From assembly GCF_000220255.1 (NCBI RefSeq), contig NZ_GL982513.1, positions 1,047,291 through 1,111,290 on the forward strand: 64,000 nucleotides of DNA. The letters are read 5' to 3'. This DNA is from Prevotella pallens ATCC 700821 (GTDB taxonomy: Bacteria; Bacteroidota; Bacteroidia; Bacteroidales; Bacteroidaceae). Position numbers and translations under genes: made by a program. Of the stretch, positions 8,842-18,020 are shown one piece after another. Numbering within the stretch: position 1 is the first letter of the stretch; each line of letters starts with the position of its first letter. The notes beneath the pieces are model-generated. The model saw nothing but the letters and a program-made list of their open reading frames with translations. It had not been told where the DNA came from and did no database searches.

Positions 8842-9732
8842 ATGCAAGTACATAACTTTAGAGTTGCTGAACTAAGTATACGTATTGCCTTTGCTGAAAG
8901 CGAAAAAAATAATATTAAATTATTACCGTCGTTTCTTCCTTTCAGTGCAGAGGTATCTAACAACGACTTGTTTTTTCAGCTAACTGTAGATGATAGTATT
9001 AGACCTATATCTAAGGAACAACGAAGAACCATTCGAAATTTTGATACAGGAAATGGCGATACTGTTGTTGATAAATTGGAAGATGGAGGATATCAGTATA
9101 TTATAAAAGATATAACAGGTGCAGAATGCTGTTTGTTAATCACTAATAAAGACTTTACTAACTGTTCATGTGCACTGAATGGAAATTATAATATGCGTAG
9201 CTTTGGATTAAATAATGCGCTTATGCTAATTTTTGCTTTTGCAGGCGCGCATAAGCAAACTTTACTTATTCACGCTTCGCTAGTGCGTAACAATAATTAT
9301 GGATATGCATTTATAGCAAAAAGTGGGACAGGTAAATCTACTCAAGTTAGTATGTGGTTACGATATATAGCAGGTTCCGATCTCATGAACGATGATAATC
9401 CTATTGTTCGTTTTATTGATAATGAATTTTGGATATTCGGAAGTCCGTGGAGTGGTAAAACACCATGTTATAGAAATGTGAAAGCAAAGTTAGGTGCAAT
9501 AACACGTATAGATAGAGCTTCTACCAATTCGGTAGAAAAGCTTCCACCTATTCAGGCTTTCGCCTCATTACTCCCATCGTGCTCAAGTATGAAGTGGGAT
9601 ACTGATATTTACAATGCCGTTTGCGACATTATAACTAAGCTGGTAGAAACAACAAATATCTATACCTTGCATTGTTTACCAAATAAAGAGGCGGCAGAAG
9701 TGTGTTATGCAACCATTAGTAAAGGTTTATAA
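8842..9732 (+). CDS. HPr kinase/PEPCK-like ATPase
   Basis: This 296-residue protein resembles HPr serine kinase and PEP carboxykinase around the nucleotide site. It has LLIHASLV (His144), a P-loop AKSGTGKST at 159-167, MNDDNPIV at 182-189 (the paired Asp residues expected for metal and catalysis) and FGSPWSGK at 199-206, recalling PEPCK-type phosphate-binding loops. It lacks the long N-terminal domain and the usual C-terminal signature of true HprK, so it probably phosphorylates another substrate. Related short kinases modify peptides in lasso-peptide clusters. It overlaps the next gene by one base and belongs to a kinase-peptidase-PqqD cassette. Confidence 0.8.
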   Translation: MQVHNFRVAELSIRIAFAESEKNNIKLLPSFLPFSAEVSNNDLFFQLTVDDSIRPISKEQRRTIRNFDTGNGDTVVDKLEDGGYQYIIKDITGAECCLLITNKDFTNCSCALNGNYNMRSFGLNNALMLIFAFAGAHKQTLLIHASLVRNNNYGYAFIAKSGTGKSTQVSMWLRYIAGSDLMNDDNPIVRFIDNEFWIFGSPWSGKTPCYRNVKAKLGAITRIDRASTNSVEKLPPIQAFASLLPSCSSMKWDTDIYNAVCDIITKLVETTNIYTLHCLPNKEAAEVCYATISKGL

Positions 9733-10217
9733 TGTCCACAAGAACTACTGAGACAGCTAAAATACAATTCGAGAATGCAGTGTTTTTACCAGAAATTGTA
9801 AAGATGCTGAACGAAGGGCATACTGTTACTCTTACACTGAAAGGCTATTCTATGCGCCCATTTTTAGAAGATGGTCGCGATAAAGCTCTTTTTATAAAAC
9901 CATCAACTATAACCGTTGGAGATCCAGTTTTAGCAGAAATTGCTCCACAACACTATGTACTCCACCGAATTATACATATTGATGGCGAAAAGGTTACACT
10001 GTTAGGCGATGGTAATTTATCCACAGAACATTGTTTAAAGTCTAATGTTGTGGGAGCTGTTATAGGTTTTTATAGAAAGGGAAGAAACACATTAGATCGT
10101 ACCGATGGCAGAAAATGGCGACTTTATAGTTTTGTATGGACACGCCTTTATCCCATACGGCGTTATCTTTTAGGAATATATAGACGAATATGGATTCCCA
10201 TCTTCGGAGTCATTTAA
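9732..10217 (+). CDS. S26 (signal-peptidase-like) serine peptidase
   Basis: The 161-residue protein has the serine-peptidase box LKGYSMRPFLEDG (Ser40), a VGDPVL turn, HYVLHRI (His79-Arg80) and LGDGN at 91-95. The HR pair and GD-N box resemble the Ser/His S26B branch (SipW/ER type) rather than the Ser/Lys bacterial type. There is no N-terminal membrane anchor; only the C-terminal region (about 125-160) is aromatic and basic and may touch the membrane. It shares one base with the kinase gene upstream, and the PqqD-like gene follows 28 bases later. Its substrate is unknown; a peptide made elsewhere is one option. Confidence 0.8.
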   Translation: MSTRTTETAKIQFENAVFLPEIVKMLNEGHTVTLTLKGYSMRPFLEDGRDKALFIKPSTITVGDPVLAEIAPQHYVLHRIIHIDGEKVTLLGDGNLSTEHCLKSNVVGAVIGFYRKGRNTLDRTDGRKWRLYSFVWTRLYPIRRYLLGIYRRIWIPIFGVI

Positions 10218-10245
10218 GTAAAATAATTCAATAAAACAGTAATAA

Positions 10246-10638
10246 ATGAAAACAAAAGTAGGGTTTAACTTACGGCAAGTATGTGGCGAAAACATTATTG
10301 TAGCCGAAGGAGAAGAGAATATAGACTTCAGTAATATTATATCGATGAACGAAAGTTCTGCCTTTCTTTGGCGTGAAGCGCAGAAGTTGGATAATTTTAC
10401 AGTAGCTGATTTAGTGAAAATTTTGACAGATGAATATGAAGTGGACGAGGCTACTGCCACTTCTGATATACTGAAACTAACAGCACAGTGGGGAATTGCT
10501 GGTATTCTTGAAGGAGATGATATTCCTGTGCTTAAAGAAAAAACGAATAACGAAATATCTCCCAAAGAATCAACAAAGCCTGCTGTAAAAGAAGAGAAAA
10601 AAGAAAGGAAAGGCTTCTTTAAAAAGCTTTTCAAATAA
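10246..10638 (+). CDS. PqqD-like peptide-binding (RRE) protein
   Basis: The first 90 residues fit the PqqD fold: a short beta region (MKTKVGFNLRQVCGENIIVAEG), then NESSAFLWREAQ and helices with DLVKILTDEYEVDEATATSD and LTAQWGIAGILEG. PqqD domains act as recognition elements that hold leader peptides for modification enzymes. The last 35 residues are a charged Lys/Glu linker ending in the basic-aromatic KGFFKKLFK, which might bind membrane or nucleic acid. As third gene of the kinase-peptidase-PqqD cassette, it suggests peptide maturation. No precursor-like short ORF is evident next to it. Confidence 0.8.
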   Translation: MKTKVGFNLRQVCGENIIVAEGEENIDFSNIISMNESSAFLWREAQKLDNFTVADLVKILTDEYEVDEATATSDILKLTAQWGIAGILEGDDIPVLKEKTNNEISPKESTKPAVKEEKKERKGFFKKLFK

Positions 10639-11126
10639 ATTGCTTCCATTATTACTGATTTTCACAGTATACTCATATTTCGTACAGCAAGCAAATAGAT
10701 AACAGAATGTTACTTGTTGCGAAACTTACTATTATCTTATATTAAGATATTCTATATGTTGGTGGGTGTGTTCATATTTGAATATACCCACTTATTTTTC
10801 TTCCTGTTTCTATGGTCGTGTGGTGTTTCGCAACCATTTATCTGGTCCTCTTCTGGTTCCTTTCCTTCCTTTCGTACAAATTATCTATTTCTGTTGGCAT
10901 ATTGTGCTATACAATAGGCATTTTTAATATTATTTTTCTTTACCGAAATCTCACACGCAATGCGTTCTACCATACGCATAGATAAAAAATAGAAATAAAT
11001 AGGACGAAAAGTTTATACTTTTTCATTCCTAACGACATTTATTTGTATAGTTTTTTGGCTGTAAAATAAAATTATATTAACTTTGTAGCACTAAATAATT
11101 GCATTAACAATCTAATTAAACCTATT
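10639..11126. other. 488-base intergenic region before the lipoprotein gene
   Basis: Nothing gene-like is convincing. An open frame at 10714-10917 encodes a hydrophobic, aromatic-rich 67-mer with no recognisable features and is not called. The end of the region holds the promoter at 11054-11085. Confidence 0.6.
11054..11085 (+). promoter_or_regulatory. Promoter of the lipoprotein gene
   Basis: TTTG (11054-11057) and TAACTTTG (11078-11085) are separated by 20 bases, a full match to the Bacteroidetes pattern. The start codon lies 41 bases downstream. Confidence 0.78.
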
Positions 11127-12086
11127 ATGAATAAATTAGTATGTTCGTTATTAACTATTGTTCTGGCATTTGCTTTTGCAAGTTGCGAGAAAGAAATAAT
11201 AAATAACGGGGGTAAAGAAAAGCAAGGAAAAAGCAAGTTTAAAACTATTTCGTTTCGAATAAACGAGGAAATAACGACGTCTGAAACTCCATTGTTTGCA
11301 TATACACGTGGAGCGGGAAAGAAATTGTATGGTATTAATGTTTATCAGAAACGTGCTAATAGTAATTCTTATTCTAAATTTGCATACGGATTGTTTGACG
11401 ATCCTTCGAAGATTAGTATTGCTCTGAACGAGAATTGTCTCTATCGTTTTGAATGCTTAATTGTAGAAGAAGGCGAAGATGGTATCTATCTTTCAGCAGA
11501 TGGTTATATGGAGCCTTTTGTAACAACCAATGCAAAACCAGTAATGGCAACTAATTCGTTTACAAAGTCAAGTTCTGTTTGTTTTGCTTTTCCACCACAA
11601 GGACAAACTACTGTAACAGGAAATAAACAAGTGTGGTCTCCTAAACTTGTTAAACAATATGGCACGCTAATAGATTTTGACCCTAAAACTTCAGATTCTG
11701 TTTTGTTAAAAGTAAAACGAGCAGTATTTGGGATCCATTTAACCATTACACCGCCCGAAGATGGAACGCTCGAAGTTTCTTATTTAGATGATTATACTGA
11801 AACTGTAAAGGCATCAGATCCTATATTCGACCATCAAGCTATTTATTCTTTCTCTCAAGTAGCAAAAGCAATAGAAGATTCATATAGTGGAGAAGTCGAT
11901 TTTATAGTGAAATGGACAAAGAACGATGGGACAATAAGGAGCGAAATTAAAAAGGTTGTGTTAAAACGCAACGTAATGACAAATATAAAGATAGTTGTTA
12001 AAACTCCGACACCTTCGAGTATTGCTATTGAGGAAGAAGGCAATGAAATGTCAAATGAGAATGTAGAGTGGACAATAAACGAATAA
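11127..12086 (+). CDS. Predicted lipoprotein, possibly fimbrillin-like
   Basis: The N-terminus is a lipoprotein signal (MNKLVCSLLTIVLAF followed by AFASC), with Cys as the lipidation site and a polar NNGGKEKQGK linker after it. The 319-residue product is otherwise a beta-rich secreted protein. Around residues 190-215 it has LLKVKRAVFGIHLTIT, an R-A-x-x-G-I-H strand like those in Bacteroidales fimbrillin and FimB-type proteins, but the match is weak and I cannot assign a family. It is a single-gene unit: its own promoter lies upstream and a hairpin terminator starts 22 bases after the stop. A cell-surface location is inferred. Confidence 0.78.
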   Translation: MNKLVCSLLTIVLAFAFASCEKEIINNGGKEKQGKSKFKTISFRINEEITTSETPLFAYTRGAGKKLYGINVYQKRANSNSYSKFAYGLFDDPSKISIALNENCLYRFECLIVEEGEDGIYLSADGYMEPFVTTNAKPVMATNSFTKSSSVCFAFPPQGQTTVTGNKQVWSPKLVKQYGTLIDFDPKTSDSVLLKVKRAVFGIHLTITPPEDGTLEVSYLDDYTETVKASDPIFDHQAIYSFSQVAKAIEDSYSGEVDFIVKWTKNDGTIRSEIKKVVLKRNVMTNIKIVVKTPTPSSIAIEEEGNEMSNENVEWTINE

Positions 12087-12108
12087 CCTTAATTCTATAT
12101 ATATAAAT

Positions 12109-12138
12109 GAACCACCTTTCTTTATGCGAAGGTGGTTC
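12109..12138 (+). terminator. Hairpin terminator after the lipoprotein gene
   Basis: GAACCACCTT (12109-12118) pairs with AAGGTGGTTC (12129-12138) across a 10-base loop, followed by a T-rich run. It lies between convergent genes, though the minus gene ends 80 bases away. Confidence 0.85.
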
Positions 12139-12217
12139 TTTGTATTTTCTTTTTTTATCAATGTGTCTTATATGTATAAGGTGTAATTTTGTATATAAGA
12201 TAAGGTGGCAATTAAGG

Positions 12218-12643
12218 CTAAAAATTCCACCAATGTTTTTTTCGTTTTGGTTGTCCGTATTCAGAGTTATGATGATTATAACGCATACTTTCCCACGTTT
12301 CATTATGTTTAATCATTTGGTAAATTGTTCCCCAATCAGGCAAACCACCAACATTCCGGTCGTCTATAAACATATCTACCTTTAGTTTTCGTGAGAAATG
12401 GTTGTTTTTAGAACGCTCTTCTTCTGGATAATCTTTATTTACTGCCCAGAAATCTACTCCACGTTTATGACACCAATCTACAGCTTCTTGTAAAAGTTCG
12501 TTCTCCCTAACACTCCAAAGAATTAATTGATGTCCATCTTTTATTAGTTCTTTTAAAGTATCTGTTGCAAATGGAATTTCGTTTCCAATTTTAGGATACA
12601 TGTGTTCTACTATAGTTCCATCAAAATCTACTGCTATTACCAT
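12218..12643 (-). CDS. HAD-superfamily hydrolase (short phosphatase)
   Basis: From the ATG at 12643 the product has 141 residues and begins MVIAVDFDGTIVEH, with the HAD nucleophile pair Asp6 and Asp8. LILWSVRE supplies the motif II Ser, NKDYPEEERSKN a motif III Lys region, and VDMFIDDRNVGG the acidic motif IV. It is a capless, minimal HAD enzyme of a type common in Bacteroidales; substrate unknown. Upstream in-frame codons back to 12691 add an untypical stretch, so the later ATG is preferred. It follows the tyrosine autokinase gene by 71 bases and may share its transcript. Confidence 0.83.
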   Translation of the reverse strand: MVIAVDFDGTIVEHMYPKIGNEIPFATDTLKELIKDGHQLILWSVRENELLQEAVDWCHKRGVDFWAVNKDYPEEERSKNNHFSRKLKVDMFIDDRNVGGLPDWGTIYQMIKHNETWESMRYNHHNSEYGQPKRKKHWWNF

Positions 12644-12714
12644 AATTACATAAAGAAAAAAGAAGTGTGGCAAGTTTTTCCATTGGCACACTTCTTATTC
12701 ACCACTTATTATTG

Positions 12715-15219
12715 TTATCGTTTTATAGAATTATCGTTTTTATTTCCATATTTACTGTTATGGTAGTTACCAAAACTTCCATAATTTCCGTAGGCACCAT
12801 ATTTTCCATATTTTCCAGTTCCATATCGTCCATACTTTCCATATCGTCCATAGCCGTAATAGTAACCATATTTCTTTTTAGACATATCGACACCATTAAG
12901 CACAATATTCATTTTGGGAAGTTTCTTTTCGGCTGAAAGTTCATTAATCATATCGAAAGAAGACTTCAGGGTATAATCGGCGCGACACATATAAACAGTT
13001 GCATCTACGATTCTTCCAATTTGTAAAGTATCGGTAACAAGACCAACTGGTGCGGTATCTACAATAACATAATCGTACTCTTGACGTAATTGTTCGAATA
13101 CTGTATTTAAAGAATGGCGTGCTATTAACTCTGTTGGGTTTGGTGGAATAGGACCAGCCATTAATAAATCTAAGTATTGATTTACACCAGAAGGAATAAT
13201 TTGTTCTTTTAAATCTTCTAATGTTGGATCGTTCTTTATAAGCAAGTTTGTGATACCATGTTTATGGTCGTTTATTTTAAATTGTTCGGCAAGACGTGGT
13301 CTACGAATATCGAGACCAACAAAGATAACTTTTTTGCCTAACAATGCAAAACTTACTGCAAGGTTAGCTGCTGTAAAGGTTTTACCTTCACCCGAAGTAG
13401 ACGATGTAAAGAGAATAACTTTTTGTTTCTCCTCCAATATAAATTGTATATTGGTACGCATTGCACGGAACACTTCTTCCATTTGGTTATTCTGATTTTC
13501 GTGTACCACAATATCGGCTTTTCCTTTGGCTGCATCGTTTGCAACAGGAACATCGGCAATAATAGGCAATTTGGTAAGTCGTGCTACATCGTCGTGTCCT
13601 TCAATCTTATATCTAAATAGCTGAATGAGGAATAGAATAAGTGAAGGTAAAAGAAGTCCGATAAAAAATGCTACCAAATATATCATTTTTGTATTTGGAC
13701 TTACAATGCCTGCAAATTGTGGATCATCAATAAGTTTACCTTTGTCTACTGTAGCTGCAAGCGACATACTATTTTCTTCTCGCTTTTGTAGCAGCATAGA
13801 GAACAAATTAGACATAACATCTTTCTCACGATCGATAGATTGTATCATTCGTTCTTGCACAGGAGCTTCAGCAACTTGTGTGTTATATTTTTGGAATTGA
13901 CTTACAACAGCATCACGTTGTATCTCCAAATTATTACGTGCTGTTTCAATTGCACGTCTAATATTCTTGTTAAGTGTTCTTATCTGATCGGTAAGTGGTT
14001 CTACTACAGGTGAATTTACTGATGCGCTACGAAGAAGACGATTTCTTTCTAACACCAACTCATTATATTTATTAATAAGACTTGATGCAGTTGCATCGCT
14101 TAATCCAACATCAGAAGGTATTACTTGTGTGAAATCTCTTGATGAATTTTTTACTTCTGATGCAACGCTATTAAATAGTTGGATTTGGGTTTCCATATCC
14201 GTTAGCTTTTGTTCAGATGTAGTTTGATTTGTGAAACTACTTGCTGCATTCATTTGTTGTTCTACAACACCATTTCGTTGTTTGTATTTTTGCAACTTTC
14301 CTTCACTTGCGCCTAATTCCTGGCTAATTTTGCCAAGGCGTGAACTTATAAAACGTTCAGTACTAAGCGCAATTGTATTTTTATCTTCGTTTGCCTGACG
14401 GTTATAAGCCACAACAAGTTGCTTTAAATAGTCGATACTTCTATTTGGAATTTCGTCTATCATTTTAAGATAAGCAATGCTTGTTCCTTGTGTACTTTTT
14501 GATATCTGAATGTTGTTTACATATTGTCCACACGCATCTCTTGGCGATTGCAACACAACTTCTAGTTCTTCTCCTTTTCTTAAAATTTTACCTTGATTAG
14601 AAGATATTGTAATTATGCCGGCACGTGTTGCTATAGAATGTGGCAATGAGTAGAATTTAGTATTCAATGTAAATGGTCCTTCTGCATCGCGTTCATTAGT
14701 TGGTACATAATAAGTACCTGTCAGAATGAAAGTATTGCTATCGCGTTTAATAGAAAGCTCTATTGGTCTATTCAGATTTTCCAAATGTTTACTATCTACA
14801 TCTACACTTAGTGGTTGGTCTCTATAGAGCGTTATAGTTTTAAGTCGCCCTTTTGTTATGTAATTAACATAAAGTTTTAAGTCGCGCACTGCATCTTGAG
14901 CAACTGATCTGGAACCAAGTATTTCTATTTCGTTATCAATACCTTCTGAATTAGACATAGTTCCAAGATTTGACGAATATTTAATTCCCGATTTTTTGTT
15001 ATCGTCTTGGTCTTTAATAAGCAATTTTGCTACAGTCTGATAAGTAGGTGTTGTATAGCGCAAATAAATGGCAGCTAAACCAACACAGATAATTACAGAT
15101 AGTATGAACCAATACCAATTTAGGATTACAGTACGATAAATTAACTGAAAATCTATAAACGATTTTTCGTTTTCTTCCTGACCGTATTCTTTTTCTATAT
15201 TTTTATTTTCTTCTATCAT
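12715..15219 (-). CDS. Wzc-type polysaccharide tyrosine autokinase
   Basis: This 834-residue inner-membrane protein controls chain length and export of capsule or exopolysaccharide. It has a Wzz domain with a membrane helix at about 33-53, a long periplasmic region with coiled coil (about 290-480), a second helix at about 512-536, and a cytoplasmic BY-kinase. Kinase motifs are SSTSGEGKT (606-614, Walker A), VGLDIRRPR (634-642, Walker A') and VIVDTAP (718-724, Walker B). After residue 783 the tail is almost only Tyr, Gly and basic residues, with 14 Tyr in about 45 residues, the presumed autophosphorylation cluster. rmlA lies 12 bases upstream on the same strand; no Wza or glycosyltransferase genes are nearby. 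Confidence 0.94.
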   Translation of the reverse strand: MIEENKNIEKEYGQEENEKSFIDFQLIYRTVILNWYWFILSVIICVGLAAIYLRYTTPTYQTVAKLLIKDQDDNKKSGIKYSSNLGTMSNSEGIDNEIEILGSRSVAQDAVRDLKLYVNYITKGRLKTITLYRDQPLSVDVDSKHLENLNRPIELSIKRDSNTFILTGTYYVPTNERDAEGPFTLNTKFYSLPHSIATRAGIITISSNQGKILRKGEELEVVLQSPRDACGQYVNNIQISKSTQGTSIAYLKMIDEIPNRSIDYLKQLVVAYNRQANEDKNTIALSTERFISSRLGKISQELGASEGKLQKYKQRNGVVEQQMNAASSFTNQTTSEQKLTDMETQIQLFNSVASEVKNSSRDFTQVIPSDVGLSDATASSLINKYNELVLERNRLLRSASVNSPVVEPLTDQIRTLNKNIRRAIETARNNLEIQRDAVVSQFQKYNTQVAEAPVQERMIQSIDREKDVMSNLFSMLLQKREENSMSLAATVDKGKLIDDPQFAGIVSPNTKMIYLVAFFIGLLLPSLILFLIQLFRYKIEGHDDVARLTKLPIIADVPVANDAAKGKADIVVHENQNNQMEEVFRAMRTNIQFILEEKQKVILFTSSTSGEGKTFTAANLAVSFALLGKKVIFVGLDIRRPRLAEQFKINDHKHGITNLLIKNDPTLEDLKEQIIPSGVNQYLDLLMAGPIPPNPTELIARHSLNTVFEQLRQEYDYVIVDTAPVGLVTDTLQIGRIVDATVYMCRADYTLKSSFDMINELSAEKKLPKMNIVLNGVDMSKKKYGYYYGYGRYGKYGRYGTGKYGKYGAYGNYGSFGNYHNSKYGNKNDNSIKR

Positions 15220-15231
15220 AATAGTATTCTT

Positions 15232-16116
15232 CTATTGATTGTTTTCGTCTGCAAGACAAAGGAGATATTGTCCATATTCGTTTTTCTTCATTGGTTCTGC
15301 ATTTTCTCTTAACTGTTGGTTATTTATCCAACCTCTTTTATATGCAATTTCTTCTAAACAAGCAACTTTTAAACCTTGACGTTTCTCTATACATTCTATA
15401 AATGTGCTTGCCTCCGATAAACTATTGTGCGTACCTGTATCTAACCATGCAAAGCCTCGTTGCAATGTTTGAACTTTTAGTTCTTGCTTTGCCAAATATT
15501 CTTGATTTACAGTGGTTATTTCTAATTCTCCTCGTGCTGAAGGTTTTATATTCTTTGCAATTTCCACAACACTATTAGGATAGAAATATAATCCTACAAC
15601 AGCGTAATTACTTTTCGGGTGTTCGGGCTTTTCTTCAATACTAAGACAGTTTCCTTTTTTATCAAATTCTGCTACGCCATAGCGTTCAGGGTCGTTCACA
15701 AAATAGCCAAATACAGTAGCTTTACCATCTTCTTCTGCTGTTTTTACGCTTTCTTTCAGCATACCTGAAAAGCCTGCACCATAAAAAATATTATCGCCTA
15801 ACACTAAACAAACAGAATCGTTTCCAATAAATTTCTCTCCAATAATAAATGCTTGTGCTAATCCGTCTGGAGAAGGTTGTTCTGCATACTCAAAATTCAC
15901 GCCTAATTCATGTCCATCACCTAAGAGTCGCTTAAAACCTGGTAAATCGTATGGAGTTGATATTATCAATATTTCTTTTATACCTGCAAGCATTAATACT
16001 GAAATAGGATAATAAATCATGGGCTTATCGTAAATAGGTATTAACTGTTTGCTAATGCCTTTAGTAATAGGATAAAGACGTGTGCCTGAGCCTCCTGCTA
16101 AAACGATACCTTTCAT
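15232..16116 (-). CDS. rfbA: Glucose-1-phosphate thymidylyltransferase RmlA
   Basis: RmlA makes dTDP-glucose from glucose-1-phosphate and dTTP, the first step toward dTDP-rhamnose. From the ATG at 16116 the product has 294 residues, the normal length, starting [18 protein letters not shown] (nucleotide-binding loop at 8-14). [42 protein letters not shown] and WLDTGTH are typical family segments. In-frame codons extend to 16191 but would add an unusual 25-residue leader. The other rml genes are not in the window. It is first in the minus-strand unit rmlA-wzc-HAD, with a promoter about 165 bases upstream. Confidence 0.96.
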   Translation of the reverse strand: MKGIVLAGGSGTRLYPITKGISKQLIPIYDKPMIYYPISVLMLAGIKEILIISTPYDLPGFKRLLGDGHELGVNFEYAEQPSPDGLAQAFIIGEKFIGNDSVCLVLGDNIFYGAGFSGMLKESVKTAEEDGKATVFGYFVNDPERYGVAEFDKKGNCLSIEEKPEHPKSNYAVVGLYFYPNSVVEIAKNIKPSARGELEITTVNQEYLAKQELKVQTLQRGFAWLDTGTHNSLSEASTFIECIEKRQGLKVACLEEIAYKRGWINNQQLRENAEPMKKNEYGQYLLCLADENNQ

Positions 16117-16279
16117 ATTCGTATTTTTTAAGTGCTTTATTATATTGAAGTTATACTCGGCTAGAATAGGCAAATAATATGCTTTTCTCAATCTTCACAT
16201 CTCGTTGAAACATTCCAATAGTTACTTGCAAATAGTTATCACCTTTTATTCCAATTCCGAGTTATTCTGTTTTTGTTCG

Positions 16280-16309
16280 CAAAGGTAATCAATAAAATTG
16301 ATATTCAAG
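16280..16309 (-). promoter_or_regulatory. Putative promoter of the rmlA-wzc unit
   Basis: On the minus strand TACCTTTG (16287-16280) fits TAnnTTTG. A CTTG (16309-16306) lies 18 bases upstream of it, a near match to the -33 box. Confidence 0.55.
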
Positions 16310-16929
16310 GCATCTACAATAAAAAATGTTATTATATGTACCTTTTTATCTCAAATATTCTAAAACATACGATACATTTATATATCTTCATTTTTCTTAT
16401 TATTGTTTCTCTAATTTCTAATTATATTTTTCTTGTTTTCTTATTATAATTTTTTATTTTTTTATTATAAAATGAGAAGACTATATAAATATCTGGTAAT
16501 AAGTGGTTTATGGAACTGCATTTTTACTTATTTTTCATATTTAGATACGATTGATTTATTTGCTAAATAGCTGTAAAATGCAAGTGAAAGATTCTATTAT
16601 TAGTTGTATTAAATTAGACTCATTTTAAGATGGTAAAATTTTGTACCCCCCCATAGAAGGTTAGATAGCAATGTGTTTATTAATTTTATAAAGAGATTGC
16701 TCTCAAATCTCTTCTATTTTCTTGTAATTATTTTGTTGATTCATTTTTTTGATAATGTAGTTCGCTATATTTCACCACAAAAATAGACGGTTTGTTTAGC
16801 AATTATGCAATACACATATTCTCTAATGTTCCATTTTTTGTTTAATTTAGCTAATTCTAATGAATGTGGATAGGGTGAATTATCAACTAAAAAAAACAAG
16901 TTATATGTCCCAATCTTATTTTATTTTCT

Positions 16930-16937
16930 TAACTTTG
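16930..16937 (+). promoter_or_regulatory. Putative -7 box (TAACTTTG)
   Basis: The octamer lies 53 bases ahead of the start at 16991 and matches TAnnTTTG. No clear TTTG is found at the proper distance upstream. Confidence 0.45.
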
Positions 16938-16990
16938 CACGCACAAAGAGCAATGGCTCAATTATTAATCAAAATTATTTATAGATTAAA

Positions 16991-17626
16991 ATGGGAATAT
17001 TTTCGAAAATATTTAATAGAAATAACGAAGACCAGGAAAAAGTTGGTGGAATGAACGACTATATGACCTTAGTTCGTGTATATTTTCAGGCAGTTCTTGC
17101 CTCTCGATTAGGAATAACCAACCTGTCAATGTTACCAGACCTCCGTACTTATAAGCAAACTTTCCGAGTTCCAACTGTTAATAATAAATTAGGAGTAGGA
17201 GAGAAGAATAGTGTAAAGAAAACAATGAAAAACTTGTATGGTACTAGCGATTTGTTTTTTGATGAAATAGATAATAGTATAAAAAAACAATGCAAAAAGG
17301 TGCAAGATGCGCAAGGTTATCTTTATCAATTCCAAGCTTATACACAAGATTTAATGATGTTAATAGGCAACTTAATGAAATTTAAATTGCGTATGCCTGG
17401 TTTCTTTAAGAAGCTTATTTATAGTATGACGGAGAAAACCGTAAACGATATATATAATAAGAACGATTATAGCGATCCAGGTGTTGTTAAAACAGTATTG
17501 TCGGTTCGCCAACTATCACAACGGCTTGGATTTTCGCAGAAATGGGCTACAGAATTTGTCTATCAAATAGTTTTATTAGCCAAAAAAGAACCCAAACAAA
17601 ATGCCGATGTAACGGCAAAGACATAG
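16991..17626 (+). CDS. Conserved protein of unknown function
   Basis: This 211-residue soluble protein begins MGIFSKIFNRNNEDQEK, a short amphipathic start sometimes seen in membrane-associated proteins. The body is helical and basic, with YFQAVLASRLGITNLSMLPDLRTYK and MKFKLRMPGFFKKLIYSM-like segments, and a Lys-rich end. I do not recognise a family or catalytic motif. It has its own -7-like box upstream and is followed after 91 bases by the promoter and genes of the zapA-rny unit, so it may be separate from them. The start at 16991 is preferred because it directly precedes the conserved-looking GIFSKIF. Confidence 0.72.
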   Translation: MGIFSKIFNRNNEDQEKVGGMNDYMTLVRVYFQAVLASRLGITNLSMLPDLRTYKQTFRVPTVNNKLGVGEKNSVKKTMKNLYGTSDLFFDEIDNSIKKQCKKVQDAQGYLYQFQAYTQDLMMLIGNLMKFKLRMPGFFKKLIYSMTEKTVNDIYNKNDYSDPGVVKTVLSVRQLSQRLGFSQKWATEFVYQIVLLAKKEPKQNADVTAKT

Positions 17627-17666
17627 CTTTGTATTGTTGAGAAAAGAAAATAATTAAGCGAAAAAT

Positions 17667-17697
17667 TTTGTTAAATTAAAACTTTAACGTAAATTTG
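17667..17697 (+). promoter_or_regulatory. Promoter of the coiled-coil/zapA/rny unit
   Basis: TTTG (17667-17670) and TAAATTTG (17690-17697) are 19 bases apart. The start codon follows 20 bases later. Confidence 0.72.
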
Positions 17698-17717
17698 TAG
17701 CCAAAATGATATAGAAA

Positions 17718-18011
17718 ATGAATGCGAATGAAAAGGCCCTAAATACTTTTGCGACTCGTGTTAGACAAATGATTCTTCAATATGAAGAAATGAAAAAGGA
17801 AAACAACGACTTGTATGAATTAGTGGACCAACGTGAAAAAGAGATAGAAAAGCTCGAAGCACAACTAAAACAAGCACGAAACGACTATAATTCATTGAAA
17901 ATGGCTAAGATGATAGAAATTTCTGATAGCGATATGGAAAATGCTCAGAAACGTATATCAAAACTTATCCGAGATGTAAATAAGTGCATCACACTCATTA
18001 GTGAGAAATAA
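17718..18011 (+). CDS. Small coiled-coil protein upstream of zapA
   Basis: The 97-residue product is almost entirely a coiled coil: residues 15-65 show heptad-like spacing (RVRQMILQYEEMKKEN, YELVDQREKEIEKLEAQLKQ), followed by a basic helix with DVNKCITLI. The size and composition recall ZapB-type division proteins, but sequence alone does not prove that. The zapA gene starts 9 bases after its stop, and ZapA and ZapB-like coiled coils act together at the FtsZ ring in other bacteria, which makes a divisome role a fair inference. Confidence 0.78.
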   Translation: MNANEKALNTFATRVRQMILQYEEMKKENNDLYELVDQREKEIEKLEAQLKQARNDYNSLKMAKMIEISDSDMENAQKRISKLIRDVNKCITLISEK

Positions 18012-18020
18012 CTAGAAAGA

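Larger units (their letters stand above)
16117..16990. other. 874-base A+T-rich divergent intergenic region
   Basis: It separates rmlA (minus) from the gene at 16991 (plus). I see a minus-strand promoter at 16280-16309, an isolated hairpin (AAGAGATT at 16691-16698 with AATCTCTT at 16706-16713) followed by a T-rich stretch, and a TAACTTTG box at 16930-16937. A 64-codon frame at 16860-17054 overlaps the next gene and is not credible. The rest is very A+T-rich with no recognised content. Confidence 0.65.

Noticed and set aside
10714..10917. 67-codon hydrophobic ORF after the PqqD gene, considered as a precursor peptide
   Set aside because: It lacks a polar leader and core-like end, is very Phe/Leu-rich as expected from T-rich DNA, and has no supported start.
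16860..17054. 64-codon ORF before the gene at 16991
   Set aside because: It overlaps the better gene in another frame and crosses the likely promoter box at 16930-16937.
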